In this document: in pieces, positions 8,595 to 15,321 of the stretch
How the letters are laid out: each line of letters begins with the position of its first letter
Numbering within the stretch: the first letter of the stretch is position 1
NCBI GenBank assembly: GCA_043802345.1
Contig: JAZDLC010000408.1
Location: forward strand, 1-19,025
Length of the DNA stretch: 19,025 bases
Direction: 5' to 3'
DNA from: JAZDLC01 sp043802345
GTDB taxonomy: Bacteria > Planctomycetota > B15-G4 > JADJEK01
Notes under the pieces: generated by a model
Seen by the model: the letters and a program-made list of their open reading frames with translations, nothing else
What the model was told of the DNA's origin: nothing
The model's database searches: none
Translations under genes and position numbers: made by a program

Positions 8595-8999
8595 CTACTC
8601 CACTTTGGCCGCGGGGATCTGCCGGCCGCCGGCGTTGATCACCAGGCGCGCGACCTCACCATCTTCGTCCTCTTCGAAGGTCACGGTCATCTCGCCCGCG
8701 GTGCGGATGAAGAACTCCGTCTGCGACCGGGCGAACAGCTTGATCCGGTTGTCATGATTCAGGAAGAGGAGCCGGCTCTCCTCGCGGGCGATCTCGATCC
8801 GATCGCCCGGGGCGATCTCGTACTTGCCGACATACCGGTCGAGCAGGTCAGCCGGCAGCTCGATGACCGGGGTCTCCTCGACCACGAACTCATTCGCGCG
8901 TTCGGCCCGGGCCGCTTCGATCCTCTCCGCGAGGTTCGCCAGCTCCTGCTCCAGCGTGGCCGGCCCGAAGCGGACGACCGCGGTACTCTGGGCCCGGTT
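8595..8999 (-). pseudogene. DUF3471-type C-terminal segment of the SGNH hydrolase gene (frameshifted)
   Basis: From about 8999 down to the stop at 8595 the coding frame is STAVVRFGPATLEQELANL, a charged helix (ERIEAARAERANEF), then ADLLDRYVGKYEIAPGDRIE and a beta-rich tail. This tail matches the DUF3471 domain usually found after beta-lactamase-like serine hydrolases. Third positions in this frame are strongly G/C, whereas the frame that continues from the upstream SGNH protein over the same bases has poor third positions and gives a low-complexity G/R tail. The coding signal therefore changes frame within about 8985-9005 (near a GGGCCCGG run). A GTG at 8885 could act as a start, but no ribosome site is evident and the DUF3471 frame is already coding upstream of it. 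This segment is best read as the C-terminus of the same gene as 8890-10017. Confidence 0.6.
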
Positions 9000-10017
9000 C
9001 GCCGGCGAATGCGCCGTCCACGAAGACCAGCAGCTTGCCCTGCAGGTAGCGGTGACACAGCAGGATGTCGTGCCACGTGCCGTCGGTCAGCTGTGGCTGG
9101 CCCGTGACCGCGCCCTCCTGGCTGGACTTGACGTTCAGGCAGCCCTTGGTGACGATGGAGACCAGGAGAGGCCCGGTGTCCGCGTGGACCGCGGCGACCG
9201 CGCCGCTCTCTTTCGTGCGGATGCTGAAGCCGAGAGAGAACGAATGAACGACGTCCTCGGGCACGTAGACGAACGCCGAGTGGCCGCTGCCGCCCGCCAC
9301 CTGTGAGCAGCCGTCGTCCCCGGGGCGCGCGGGAGCCGGGACGCCGTCCAGGAGCGACTCGAACAGGGAGGGAACGATCGACAGGAACATCTCGTCGTGA
9401 CCGCGGTTGTCGGGGTGCCCCTCATCGTAGGTGTACCCTTCGACGAACTGGCCGGTACCGTCGTCCAGGGCGCCGAGGAGGTTGATGGTCGCGACGTCAA
9501 ACCCCTCGATCGCCAGGTTCACCTGTTTCAGGGCGGCGTAGTCTGTCGCATCGTACCCGTCGTACGGGTAGCACAGGCCGACGACCGGGATCCAGCCGGC
9601 TTCGTTGCAGCGGTCGACAATCTCCGGCAGGTTCTTCAGATACGTCTCGACGGCCGCGTCCCGGTCGTCCTCCAGGCCCTCGTTGGCGAGGGAGAGTCCG
9701 ATCAGGACGATGTCGGGGGCGAGCGGCTCGAGGTCCCTGTTCATCCGCGCGAGAACATCGCTCGTGGTGTTTCCCGGGATCGAGACATTGACCAGCTTGA
9801 ATCCACGGTCCTCGAGCAACCGGCCGAGGCGTGCGGCATACCCGTTCTGCAGGTCATGTTTCGCCTCGTAGCTCGTCACCCAGCCGGCGGCCACGGAGGA
9901 ACCGAGCACGGCAATCGTGGTCTCCGGCCCGGCGGACTCCTCCTGTCCCAGGAGAGAGCCGGGGCCGGTCAACAGGACCGGGAGAACGAGGCAGGGGACG
10001 AAGCGACGGAAGTTCAT
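8890..10017 (-). CDS. Secreted SGNH/GDSL-type hydrolase with LamG-like region, C-terminus out of frame
   Basis: An exported esterase/lipase-like SGNH hydrolase. The start ATG 10017 is followed by a clear signal peptide (MNFRRFVPCLVLPVLLTGPG, cleavage near LLGQE). Block I is AVLGSSVAAGW (residues 36-46), with Ser41 in the nucleophile position but GSS instead of GDS. Block II is VSIPGNTTSD, block III is replaced by GLSLANEG, and block V is DEGHPDNRGHDEM with the catalytic Asp and His. A second beta-rich region resembling laminin-G/concanavalin-like domains (SFSLGFSIRT, WHDILLCHRYLQGKLLVFVDG) ends near residue 340. The last ~33 residues (GPEYRGRPLRAGHAGAG to the stop) look like out-of-frame translation, because the real C-terminus continues in another frame down to 8595. 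The substrate is probably an acylated sugar or lipid outside the cytoplasm; this is inference. Confidence 0.75.
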   Translation of the reverse strand: MNFRRFVPCLVLPVLLTGPGSLLGQEESAGPETTIAVLGSSVAAGWVTSYEAKHDLQNGYAARLGRLLEDRGFKLVNVSIPGNTTSDVLARMNRDLEPLAPDIVLIGLSLANEGLEDDRDAAVETYLKNLPEIVDRCNEAGWIPVVGLCYPYDGYDATDYAALKQVNLAIEGFDVATINLLGALDDGTGQFVEGYTYDEGHPDNRGHDEMFLSIVPSLFESLLDGVPAPARPGDDGCSQVAGGSGHSAFVYVPEDVVHSFSLGFSIRTKESGAVAAVHADTGPLLVSIVTKGCLNVKSSQEGAVTGQPQLTDGTWHDILLCHRYLQGKLLVFVDGAFAGEPGPEYRGRPLRAGHAGAGAGEPRGEDRSGPGRTRE

Positions 10018-10120
10018 GGCGATTCTCTCTGCTTGGGGGAGTCATCCGGTCCGGGCGCCTCTCCGGCAACGATTCGCCGGGCGTATCGGTTCCCGGATTT
10101 CAGGAGAAGCGGATCGTGCG

Positions 10121-10140
10121 GCAGCCCCCGATCTGGCTGC
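10121..10140. terminator. Hairpin downstream of the methyltransferase gene
   Basis: GCAGCC and GGCTGC arms enclose an 8-base loop 57 bases beyond the methyltransferase stop and about 100 bases upstream of the SGNH start. No T-run follows on the minus strand, so a terminator role is uncertain. The rest of 10018-10196 shows no clear promoter. Confidence 0.25.
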
Positions 10141-10196
10141 GGGCAACGGCCCCTTCATGCCCTTCATGGTGTGAAGTATCCGCACCCGCGACCCGT

Positions 10197-10946
10197 TCAG
10201 GCGCCAGCAGGTCTCCGCAGGAGGTCGACGCGAATCGGCTGCTCGAAAAGGACGCCGTCCTTGTTCTCGAAACTCGCGAACTTCGACCGGACCCGCGCCT
10301 CGACTTCCTCCGTCAGCACGTGGCTCGAGTGCGTGACCCGGATGACGAGCTTCTCGAACTCGGCGAAGTTGGAGAAGCGCAGGGGGGCACGGATGAAGGA
10401 CTGGGAGACCAGCTCGACTCTTCCGGCGCGAACGGCCCTGCTGATGGCCAGGAAAGCCTCGCGCCGAACGCGGCTCTCGTCGTGGAAGATCCGCATGATC
10501 TCGTTGAATTCGCCCCGGAAGAGCGGCTCCGAGATGTAGGCGAGTCCGCCCGGGCGCAGCACGCGCGTGATCTCGGCGAGGGCGCGGTCCATCGACCCCA
10601 CCGGCACATGGTGCAGCGACTTGAAAAGAAACACGATGTCGAAGCTGCGATCTGCCGCGGGGATCTGCTCGGCTCCCCCCCGCTCGAAGCGGACGTTCGG
10701 GAGATCGTCGATCTCGAGGTTGAGCGCGTGCTGGATCTCGTCCACTTCCAGCGCCAGGATGCGCCGGCCCTCTCCCGACGTGGCAAGCGCCCGGGTCTTC
10801 TCGGCCGTGCCGCACCCCAGCTCGAGGATCTCCTTGTCGTCGAGGTCGAGCAGTTCGTCGATCAACACAGGTTCGGCGCAGACGCGCTCGATGTCGAGCG
10901 CGAGCCCGAGTTCAAGTTCCGCATTGTGCGGTGGCCGCTTCATCAT
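10197..10946 (-). CDS. Class I SAM-dependent methyltransferase (Methyltransf_11 type)
   Basis: A protein of about 249 residues with the Rossmann-like class I methyltransferase fold. Motif I is EILELGCGTAEKT (residues ~39-51, SAM-binding glycines). An acidic residue ending strand 2 appears in LALEVDEIQ. Motif II/post-I is SFDIVFLFKSLHHV, followed by LAEITRVLRPGGLAYISEP (motif III), typical of the UbiE/Methyltransf_11 group. The C-terminal third (residues ~165-249) is unlike a specific subfamily I can name, so the substrate is unknown. Two adjacent ATG codons (10946 and 10943) are possible starts; the nearest purine-rich site (AGGAAAAGG) is about 13 bases upstream, longer than ideal. No signal peptide, so cytoplasmic. 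It precedes the SGNH gene in the same orientation with a 179-base gap, so co-transcription is possible but not obvious. Confidence 0.82.
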   Translation of the reverse strand: MMKRPPHNAELELGLALDIERVCAEPVLIDELLDLDDKEILELGCGTAEKTRALATSGEGRRILALEVDEIQHALNLEIDDLPNVRFERGGAEQIPAADRSFDIVFLFKSLHHVPVGSMDRALAEITRVLRPGGLAYISEPLFRGEFNEIMRIFHDESRVRREAFLAISRAVRAGRVELVSQSFIRAPLRFSNFAEFEKLVIRVTHSSHVLTEEVEARVRSKFASFENKDGVLFEQPIRVDLLRRPAGA

Positions 10947-11052
10947 CGCCGGACATCGTGCCTTTTCCTGAGCCGGGGCGCGACCCCCCGCTGCCCGATT
11001 CCGGGACCGGACATGATTCTCCCCGGCAAGCTGGTTTCAGCCGCCTCAACGG

Positions 11053-11090
11053 TCCATCCGATACTCCTTCCAGCAGGAGCATCGGATGGA
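11053..11090. promoter_or_regulatory. Long stem-loop covering a ribosome site and start codon
   Basis: TCCATCCGATACTCCT (11053-11068) pairs with AGGAGCATCGGATGGA (11075-11090) across a 6-base loop: 15 of 16 pairs in a plus-strand transcript. In a minus-strand transcript the odd pair becomes a G-U wobble, so all 16 can pair. The right arm contains AGGAG (11075-11079) and the ATG at 11086 of the small membrane-protein gene, so folding would hide its translation start. It also lies in the leader region of the divergent methyltransferase gene. There is no T-run to suggest a terminator. Confidence 0.5.
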
Positions 11091-11647
11091 AGCGGAACTC
11101 AGCTCGATCGTCGCCAGGGAAGAACCCTGCGTGCGGTTCGGACGCGTCACGCCGCGCGGCCTGGTCGCGGCCGCCGCGGAGTTCTGACTGGCCGGGGCCT
11201 GCCTGGTCGCTGGCTGGTGCATGTGGCGAGGGGGTGCGGCGGCCGACCCGCTCGGCATGGAGATGACGGTCGTCTACGAGTTTCTCGGCCTCATGCTGCT
11301 CAGGTTCTTCCTCCTGGGCCGCGGCCTGCCGCGCCTACTGGCGGCTGACCCGTCGCATCCAGTGGTGCGCCTTTGGCGGCGCCTTCGCGGCGAGTCTGGT
11401 CCTCCAGTTGATGACCGGGTCCCTGGCGGACGAGGCCGCGGGGAAGGCGGTCCAGATGGCGGGTGCGGGTCTCTACTTCCTGGTTCTCGGTGCCTTCCAT
11501 CTGGTGCGGGATCCGCGCCTCGAGGAGTTCGAGGATTCGCGGGAAGAGGGTGAGGGCGGGGTGCGACCCAAGCCGGTCCTCTGGCAGGGATCGGTCCGGG
11601 TCACTTCAGGAAACAGGGCTTTTTGGGGAGCTTATCCGCCCCGATAG
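11086..11647 (+). pseudogene. Small integral membrane protein gene, interrupted by a stop codon and a frameshift
   Basis: Starting at ATG 11086 with AGGAG 6 bases upstream, the frame reads MEAELSSIVAREEPCVRFG to VAAAAEF and meets TGA at 11185-11187. The same frame then continues with a hydrophobic segment (LAGACLVAGWCMW) and a second one (VVYEFLGLMLLRFFLLGR). Near 11320-11335 the sensible frame shifts by one base: YWRLTRRIQWCAFGGAFAAS, then LVLQLMTG and a third or fourth helix (AGAGLYFLVLGAFHLVRD), then an acidic tail (PRLEEFEDSREEGEGG), ending at TAG 11645-11647. Read together this is a protein of roughly 185 residues with about four membrane helices. I do not recognise a family. The premature stop would be a single change from TGG (Trp). 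Either the gene is decayed or the sequence contains errors. A shorter product could start at ATG 11257 or 11263. Confidence 0.5.
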
Positions 11648-11650
11648 AAG

Positions 11651-11693
11651 GTGCTTTTATCGGCTAATGAAATCACGCGAGAATCACGATAAT
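11651..11693 (+). promoter_or_regulatory. AT-richer promoter region with tandem AATCACG sites
   Basis: Ahead of the YkgJ-type gene the base composition turns AT-richer. AATCACG occurs at 11671-11677 and again at 11682-11688, one helical turn (11 bases) apart, directly before a -10-like GATAAT at 11688-11693. TTATCG at 11657-11662 and CGATAA at 11687-11692 also form an inverted pair. I see no good -35 hexamer, which would fit an activator-dependent promoter. This is inference from spacing alone. Confidence 0.4.
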
Positions 11694-11737
11694 GAGCCTG
11701 ATGGGGTGCAAGCCGTGAGTTTTTGGAGAATGGCGTC

Positions 11738-12208
11738 GTGGCCGGGATAGGGGCCCTGGACGAGTTTGTCTGTTTGACTTGCGGAGATTGCTGCCTGCCG
11801 GCGGTCCCCGTCACGATCCCTGATGTGCACTCCATCGCCGTGAACCGGGGCATCACGGAAGAGGAGGCGTTCCGGCGATTCGTCCAGGCGGAGCTCACGC
11901 CGAAGTCCGGATCCCTGCAGTTGATGAAGAAGGCGTCCGGGTTCTGCGTCTTTCTCGCGTCGGACAGGAAGTGCTCGATCTACGAGGACCGTCCGGCGAT
12001 CTGCCGTGTTTTCCGGTGCAACAGGAATGCTCGGGCTCTCACTCGAGATCTCTCCTCCGGCTGCGCTCCGGTCCAGACCCTGAAGAGGCTCACCCGCCAC
12101 ATGCACGCCACCCGGCTGACGGGGATGTACACCGCAAGGAACGGCAGCGGCTGGAACGAAGAAGACTACTTCCAGGCCCTGCAAGCCTTCGCGCAGAGCG
12201 TGGAGTGA
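11738..12208 (+). CDS. YkgJ-family cysteine cluster protein
   Basis: A small (about 156 residues) protein of the YkgJ/CxxCxxCC family, thought to bind a metal (Zn or Fe-S) through conserved cysteines; the family has no settled biochemical role. The N-terminal cluster is CLTCGDCC (residues ~13-20), followed by CVFLASDRKCSIYEDRPAIC and RVFRC, the family's second cysteine set with the IYEDRP motif. I favour GTG 11738, since GGAG (11725-11728) stands 9 bases before it. A TTG at 11723 would add five residues but overlap that site. No signal peptide or membrane helix, so cytoplasmic. It lies downstream of the decayed membrane-protein gene and 202 bases ahead of the MFS gene, without obvious operon linkage. 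The gene is intact with all eight expected cysteines of the two clusters. Confidence 0.78.
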   Translation: MAGIGALDEFVCLTCGDCCLPAVPVTIPDVHSIAVNRGITEEEAFRRFVQAELTPKSGSLQLMKKASGFCVFLASDRKCSIYEDRPAICRVFRCNRNARALTRDLSSGCAPVQTLKRLTRHMHATRLTGMYTARNGSGWNEEDYFQALQAFAQSVE

Positions 12209-12372
12209 TCCGTACCCGGCGGCGCTGACGTCCATGCCTGATCTCCTCTCGGCCTGAACGGTCCGCCCATCCACCGCATTCCACCGTCTCACCCAGGCGT
12301 CGTTCTCCTGTGTGGACAGGCGGGCGGGCCAGGCGAAACCCCTCAGGCAAGGGTCAGCGGACAGGTTGGGTT

Positions 12373-12393
12373 GGGTTCCGCGCGGACCCTTTT
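12373..12393 (+). terminator. Short intrinsic-terminator-like hairpin before the MFS gene
   Basis: GGGTTC pairs with GGACCC (one G-U) around CGCGC, followed by TTTT at 12390-12393. It ends 17 bases before the MFS start codon, so it could terminate upstream transcription or attenuate the transporter gene. The rest of 12209-12410 shows no gene or clear promoter. Confidence 0.35.
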
Positions 12394-12410
12394 GGGTAGC
12401 ATGCGGCACC

Positions 12411-13739
12411 ATGCCAACCACACGGCAACACGACACGCTGCGCAAGGATCTGCGCGCCATCTACGGAGATGGTCTGGGCTTCAGCCTCATGGTGGGACTC
12501 GGCGAGACCTACGTGCCGGCCTTCGCCCTGGCCGTGGGCATGGGGGAGGTGGCGGCCGGCTGGATCGTCTCGGCTCCGCTCCTGGTCGGAGCGCTGTTGC
12601 AGCTCGTGTCGCCGATGGCTGTCCGTCGGCTCGGGTCTCACCGCCGCTGGGTGGTGCTCTGCGCCGGCGGCCAGGCCGCCTGCTGCGCCGGCTACCTGTT
12701 GCTGGCGCTGGCGGAAAGAGTGCCGCACGCCCTCGTCTTCGTCGTGGCCGCCCTGTACTGGGGCACCGGCATGGCCTCCGGACCGGCGTGGAGCACGTGG
12801 GTCGGAACCCTCATTCCCGTGGGCATCCGGGCCCGCTTCCTGGCGTGGCGGGCCCGCGGATGCCAGGCGGCGGTGCTGGTCGGCCTGGTGGCCGGGGGGT
12901 TCGCCCTGCAGCACGGCTCCGCGCACGGCCACCTGCTGGCGGTGTTCGCCTGGCTGTTCCTGATCTCGGCGCTCGCCCGCTCGGCGTCCGCCTGGCTGCT
13001 CTCGAGACAGAGCGAACCGCAGCCGCTGCCGGAGAACCAGCGATCCGTCTCCCCGAGGGAACTGCTGCGGCGCGCCCGTCACGGCGCCGATGGCCGCCTG
13101 CTGGTCTACATGCTGGCGGTGCAGGCCGCGGTCCAGGTCGCCGCACCGTTCTTCACACCCTTCATGCTGGTCGAGCTCGAGTTTTCCTACACCACCTACC
13201 TCGCGCTCATCGCCACCGCATACGTGGCGAAGATGGTCGCCTTCCCGTTTCTGGGCTCGCTGGCGAAGCGGTTCGGCAGCCACCGGCTGCTGTACGCCGC
13301 CGGCTTCGCCAACGTCCCGCTCTCGGCCCTCTGGATCTTTTCGGACAACATCAGCTACCTGCTGGCGCTGCAGATCGTCGCCGGCGTGATCTGGGCCGGC
13401 TACGAATTCGCGACCCTGCTGCTGTTCTTCGAACACATCCCCGAATCGGAACGGACCAGCGTCCTGACCCTCTTCAACCTCGGCAACGCCGCCGCGCTGG
13501 TTCTTGGCGCCGTGATCGGCGGCGTCCTGCTGAAGACGCTCGGCAGCGGTCCAGACGCCTACCACCTGGTATTCGGGCTATCCGGCGCCCTGCGGCTGCT
13601 GGCGCTGATTCCGATGGCGATGCTGCGGCGCGTGACGTTCCGGCCGGTTTCAATCGTGCCACGGGTTCACGGCGTGCGCCCCAACACCGGCTCCATCGGC
13701 CCGCCCCCGGACACGAGCCTCGGGGAGGAGGACGGTTGA
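12411..13739 (+). CDS. MFS transporter
   Basis: A polytopic membrane protein of about 442 residues with the pattern of a major facilitator superfamily permease: about 12 hydrophobic helices in two halves, joined by a long polar central loop (RQSEPQPLPENQRSVSPREL, residues ~201-220). The loop between helices 2 and 3 has the basic MFS motif-A remnant (AVRRLGSHRRWV), and the equivalent loop of the second half is LAKRFGSHRLLY. GETYVPAFALAVGMGE in helix 1 and WSTWVGTLIPVGIRARFLAWR between helices 4 and 5 resemble the subgroup of uncharacterised MFS proteins with a W-x-x-x-L-I-P-x-x-x-R-x-R signature. The start ATG 12411 lacks a strong ribosome site, but the frame upstream is not coding-like. No substrate can be named. 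The hydrophilic C-tail (RPVSIVPRVHG onward) is cytoplasmic. The gene stands alone; the next gene starts 209 bases downstream. Confidence 0.82.
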   Translation: MPTTRQHDTLRKDLRAIYGDGLGFSLMVGLGETYVPAFALAVGMGEVAAGWIVSAPLLVGALLQLVSPMAVRRLGSHRRWVVLCAGGQAACCAGYLLLALAERVPHALVFVVAALYWGTGMASGPAWSTWVGTLIPVGIRARFLAWRARGCQAAVLVGLVAGGFALQHGSAHGHLLAVFAWLFLISALARSASAWLLSRQSEPQPLPENQRSVSPRELLRRARHGADGRLLVYMLAVQAAVQVAAPFFTPFMLVELEFSYTTYLALIATAYVAKMVAFPFLGSLAKRFGSHRLLYAAGFANVPLSALWIFSDNISYLLALQIVAGVIWAGYEFATLLLFFEHIPESERTSVLTLFNLGNAAALVLGAVIGGVLLKTLGSGPDAYHLVFGLSGALRLLALIPMAMLRRVTFRPVSIVPRVHGVRPNTGSIGPPPDTSLGEEDG

Positions 13740-13948
13740 CGCGCGCCGCTTCTCGTTGGAACAGAGCCAGTTCTCTCTGCGCCGACCGGAGTCCAAGCAA
13801 TGGACGAAATCGGTGCCTCACGGCCTTCGCGGGATTCGCAGGGCCTGGAGCCCGATTCTCCCACCAATCCCAAACCGCTGGGCTATCTCTGGATCTCATG
13901 TCGATCACCCGGGAGGCCGAGGGAGGCCTTCCTCAGGAGACAATCCCC

Positions 13949-15205
13949 ATGAAAACTCGTTTGGTCCGGACCGCTCTCGGTCTGCTTCTTGCCCTTGTTT
14001 ATCTGCCATTCTCGCCCACGGCATCGGCGCAGTGCGTGGGTCCAGACAACCTGGACACGGGCACCTGCTGTCAGCAGTTGAACGCCACGCTGCCGCTGTT
14101 TCCTCAGGGCACCCTTTCGGGACTGGGTGTGACCTGGAACAACTGCCTGCCCTCGGCCCAGAATGCCCTGAGCGTGGCCTGGACCGCCCCGACCGCGCCG
14201 ATCTGCGGCCAGTTCACATCGACGCTCACGGTCGTCCCCGGTGGTGGCTCGCCTCTCACCGGCACCATGAAACTCGACTATACCCGCACCTGGTACGAGC
14301 CCGGCACCTCCGGCGCGCTGGTCCAGGTGTGGCGCTTCGTGGCCAAGGCCGACCTTGCCGTCCCGGCAGGTTCGACGTCGACGGTCTGCCCCATTCCGGG
14401 TTGCCTGCCGCCGGCCGGCAACCAGGCCACCGCCTTCTTCTATGGTTACATGGACTTCGTCCAGGACTGCGGCACCTTGACCTTCGACAACTCGCTGGTC
14501 CTCTTCCATGCGAGCGACTTCTTCATCCACACGCCTGGTTTCTCGAGCCGCCCCGGCGTGTTTCACCCCACCCGCACCTACGCCATCATCGCGCCCCACA
14601 CGACGGCCCAGCCGTTCGTGCCGGCGAACCTGCCGCACCCGGCGGGTCCGCTCGTCGCGGAGGCGGTGCGCACGACCGGCACCGCACTCGGCATCGTGTC
14701 GTGCGTCAATGAGGACATGATTACCGGCGGCGCGCTGACCTTCCTCATTCAAGGATGCACCTGCCCCTTCGGGCCGGCGCCGACGCAGTACACCCTCAGC
14801 CTCTTCAGCGGCGTTGGCACCTGCGTCGCCACGTCCGGCGTAGCGACCGGCTTCACGGGGATCATGTTCAACTTCCCGGCAATCCCCTGGCCGTACATGG
14901 TCAGCGCCAGCATCGGCCGCTGGTCCAATCCCGCGGTCTGGCCTGGCGTCGAGGACGTGTGGGTGGACGAGGGGCTGTTCCGCTACTCCGACGCGTGCAC
15001 CGGCCTGGACTATCTCGAGGTGTTCTACGGCGCCTCCACCGACAACGGCTGGCCGGCCTTCCCGGTCACGCCAGGCTCCGTGGTCACGCAGAAGTTCGTC
15101 GATGTGGCGGGCAACTGGCAGAAGACCATCGGCGGCCCCAACAACCTCCCGCTCATGGGCACCGTCAAGCCGACCCATCACCTGATCTACGCCAACATGC
15201 CGTAG
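13949..15205 (+). CDS. Secreted protein of unknown function, cysteine-containing
   Basis: About 418 residues, beginning at ATG 13949 with CAGGAGA (13934-13940) 8 bases upstream. A textbook signal peptide (MKTRLVRTALGLLLALVYLP, cleavage after SPTASA) leads into a mature protein of some 390 residues that is rich in Gly, Pro, Thr and aromatic residues, with 13 cysteines, most probably in disulfides (GTCC near the N-terminus, CTCPFGP in the middle). The beta-strand-like pattern, low charge and absence of lysine-rich stretches fit a globular secreted or outer-surface protein. I recognise no family and no catalytic motif. The frame is open 1.5 kb upstream through the MFS gene, but that part is antisense-like shadow of the transporter; signal peptide and ribosome site fix the start. 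The preceding 209 bases (13740-13948) hold nothing else that I can see. Confidence 0.75.
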   Translation: MKTRLVRTALGLLLALVYLPFSPTASAQCVGPDNLDTGTCCQQLNATLPLFPQGTLSGLGVTWNNCLPSAQNALSVAWTAPTAPICGQFTSTLTVVPGGGSPLTGTMKLDYTRTWYEPGTSGALVQVWRFVAKADLAVPAGSTSTVCPIPGCLPPAGNQATAFFYGYMDFVQDCGTLTFDNSLVLFHASDFFIHTPGFSSRPGVFHPTRTYAIIAPHTTAQPFVPANLPHPAGPLVAEAVRTTGTALGIVSCVNEDMITGGALTFLIQGCTCPFGPAPTQYTLSLFSGVGTCVATSGVATGFTGIMFNFPAIPWPYMVSASIGRWSNPAVWPGVEDVWVDEGLFRYSDACTGLDYLEVFYGASTDNGWPAFPVTPGSVVTQKFVDVAGNWQKTIGGPNNLPLMGTVKPTHHLIYANMP

Positions 15206-15220
15206 CAGAGACTGATGACA

Positions 15221-15309
15221 CGAACCGGGTTCGCTTCAACACAAGACGGAAACTGAGCGGCGCAGTTACCGGAGGGAGATAGGCTTCCAGTTGAGGTGAA
15301 CCCGGTTCG
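15221..15309 (+). ncRNA. Long-arm stem-loop RNA element in the protease leader
   Basis: The arms 15221-15240 and 15290-15309 can pair over 20 positions in a plus-strand transcript, with only two G-U wobbles and no mismatch (CGAACCGGGTTC facing GAACCCGGTTCG). In the minus sense those two positions would be A-C mismatches, so the pairing fits a plus-strand RNA. The 49-base interior holds a smaller hairpin (AACTG 15251-15255, CAGTT 15263-15267). The outer stem ends at the first G of the GGAG (15309-15312) ribosome site for the protease start at 15322. It may act as a translational or stability control element. No T-run follows, so it is not a classical terminator. Confidence 0.45.
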
Positions 15310-15321
15310 GAGTCGCGATTC

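Noticed and set aside
10042..10170. Possible small minus-strand gene starting with the tandem ATGAAGGGC repeat after the methyltransferase
   Set aside because: No ribosome site, low-complexity Arg/Ala-rich product; only a 9-base tandem duplication is notable.
11185..11187. TGA as a selenocysteine codon in the small membrane protein
   Set aside because: No selenocysteine insertion hairpin just downstream that I can see, and a further frameshift is needed anyway; a TGG-to-TGA change or error is simpler.
12364..12377. GGTTGGGTTGGGTT tandem run as a telomere-like or G-quadruplex signal
   Set aside because: Only two to three short G-tracts; not enough for a quadruplex or array.
12371..13948. Upstream extension of the secreted-protein frame through the MFS gene
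   Set aside because: The extension is out-of-frame MFS sequence; the signal peptide and ribosome site at 13949 define the start.
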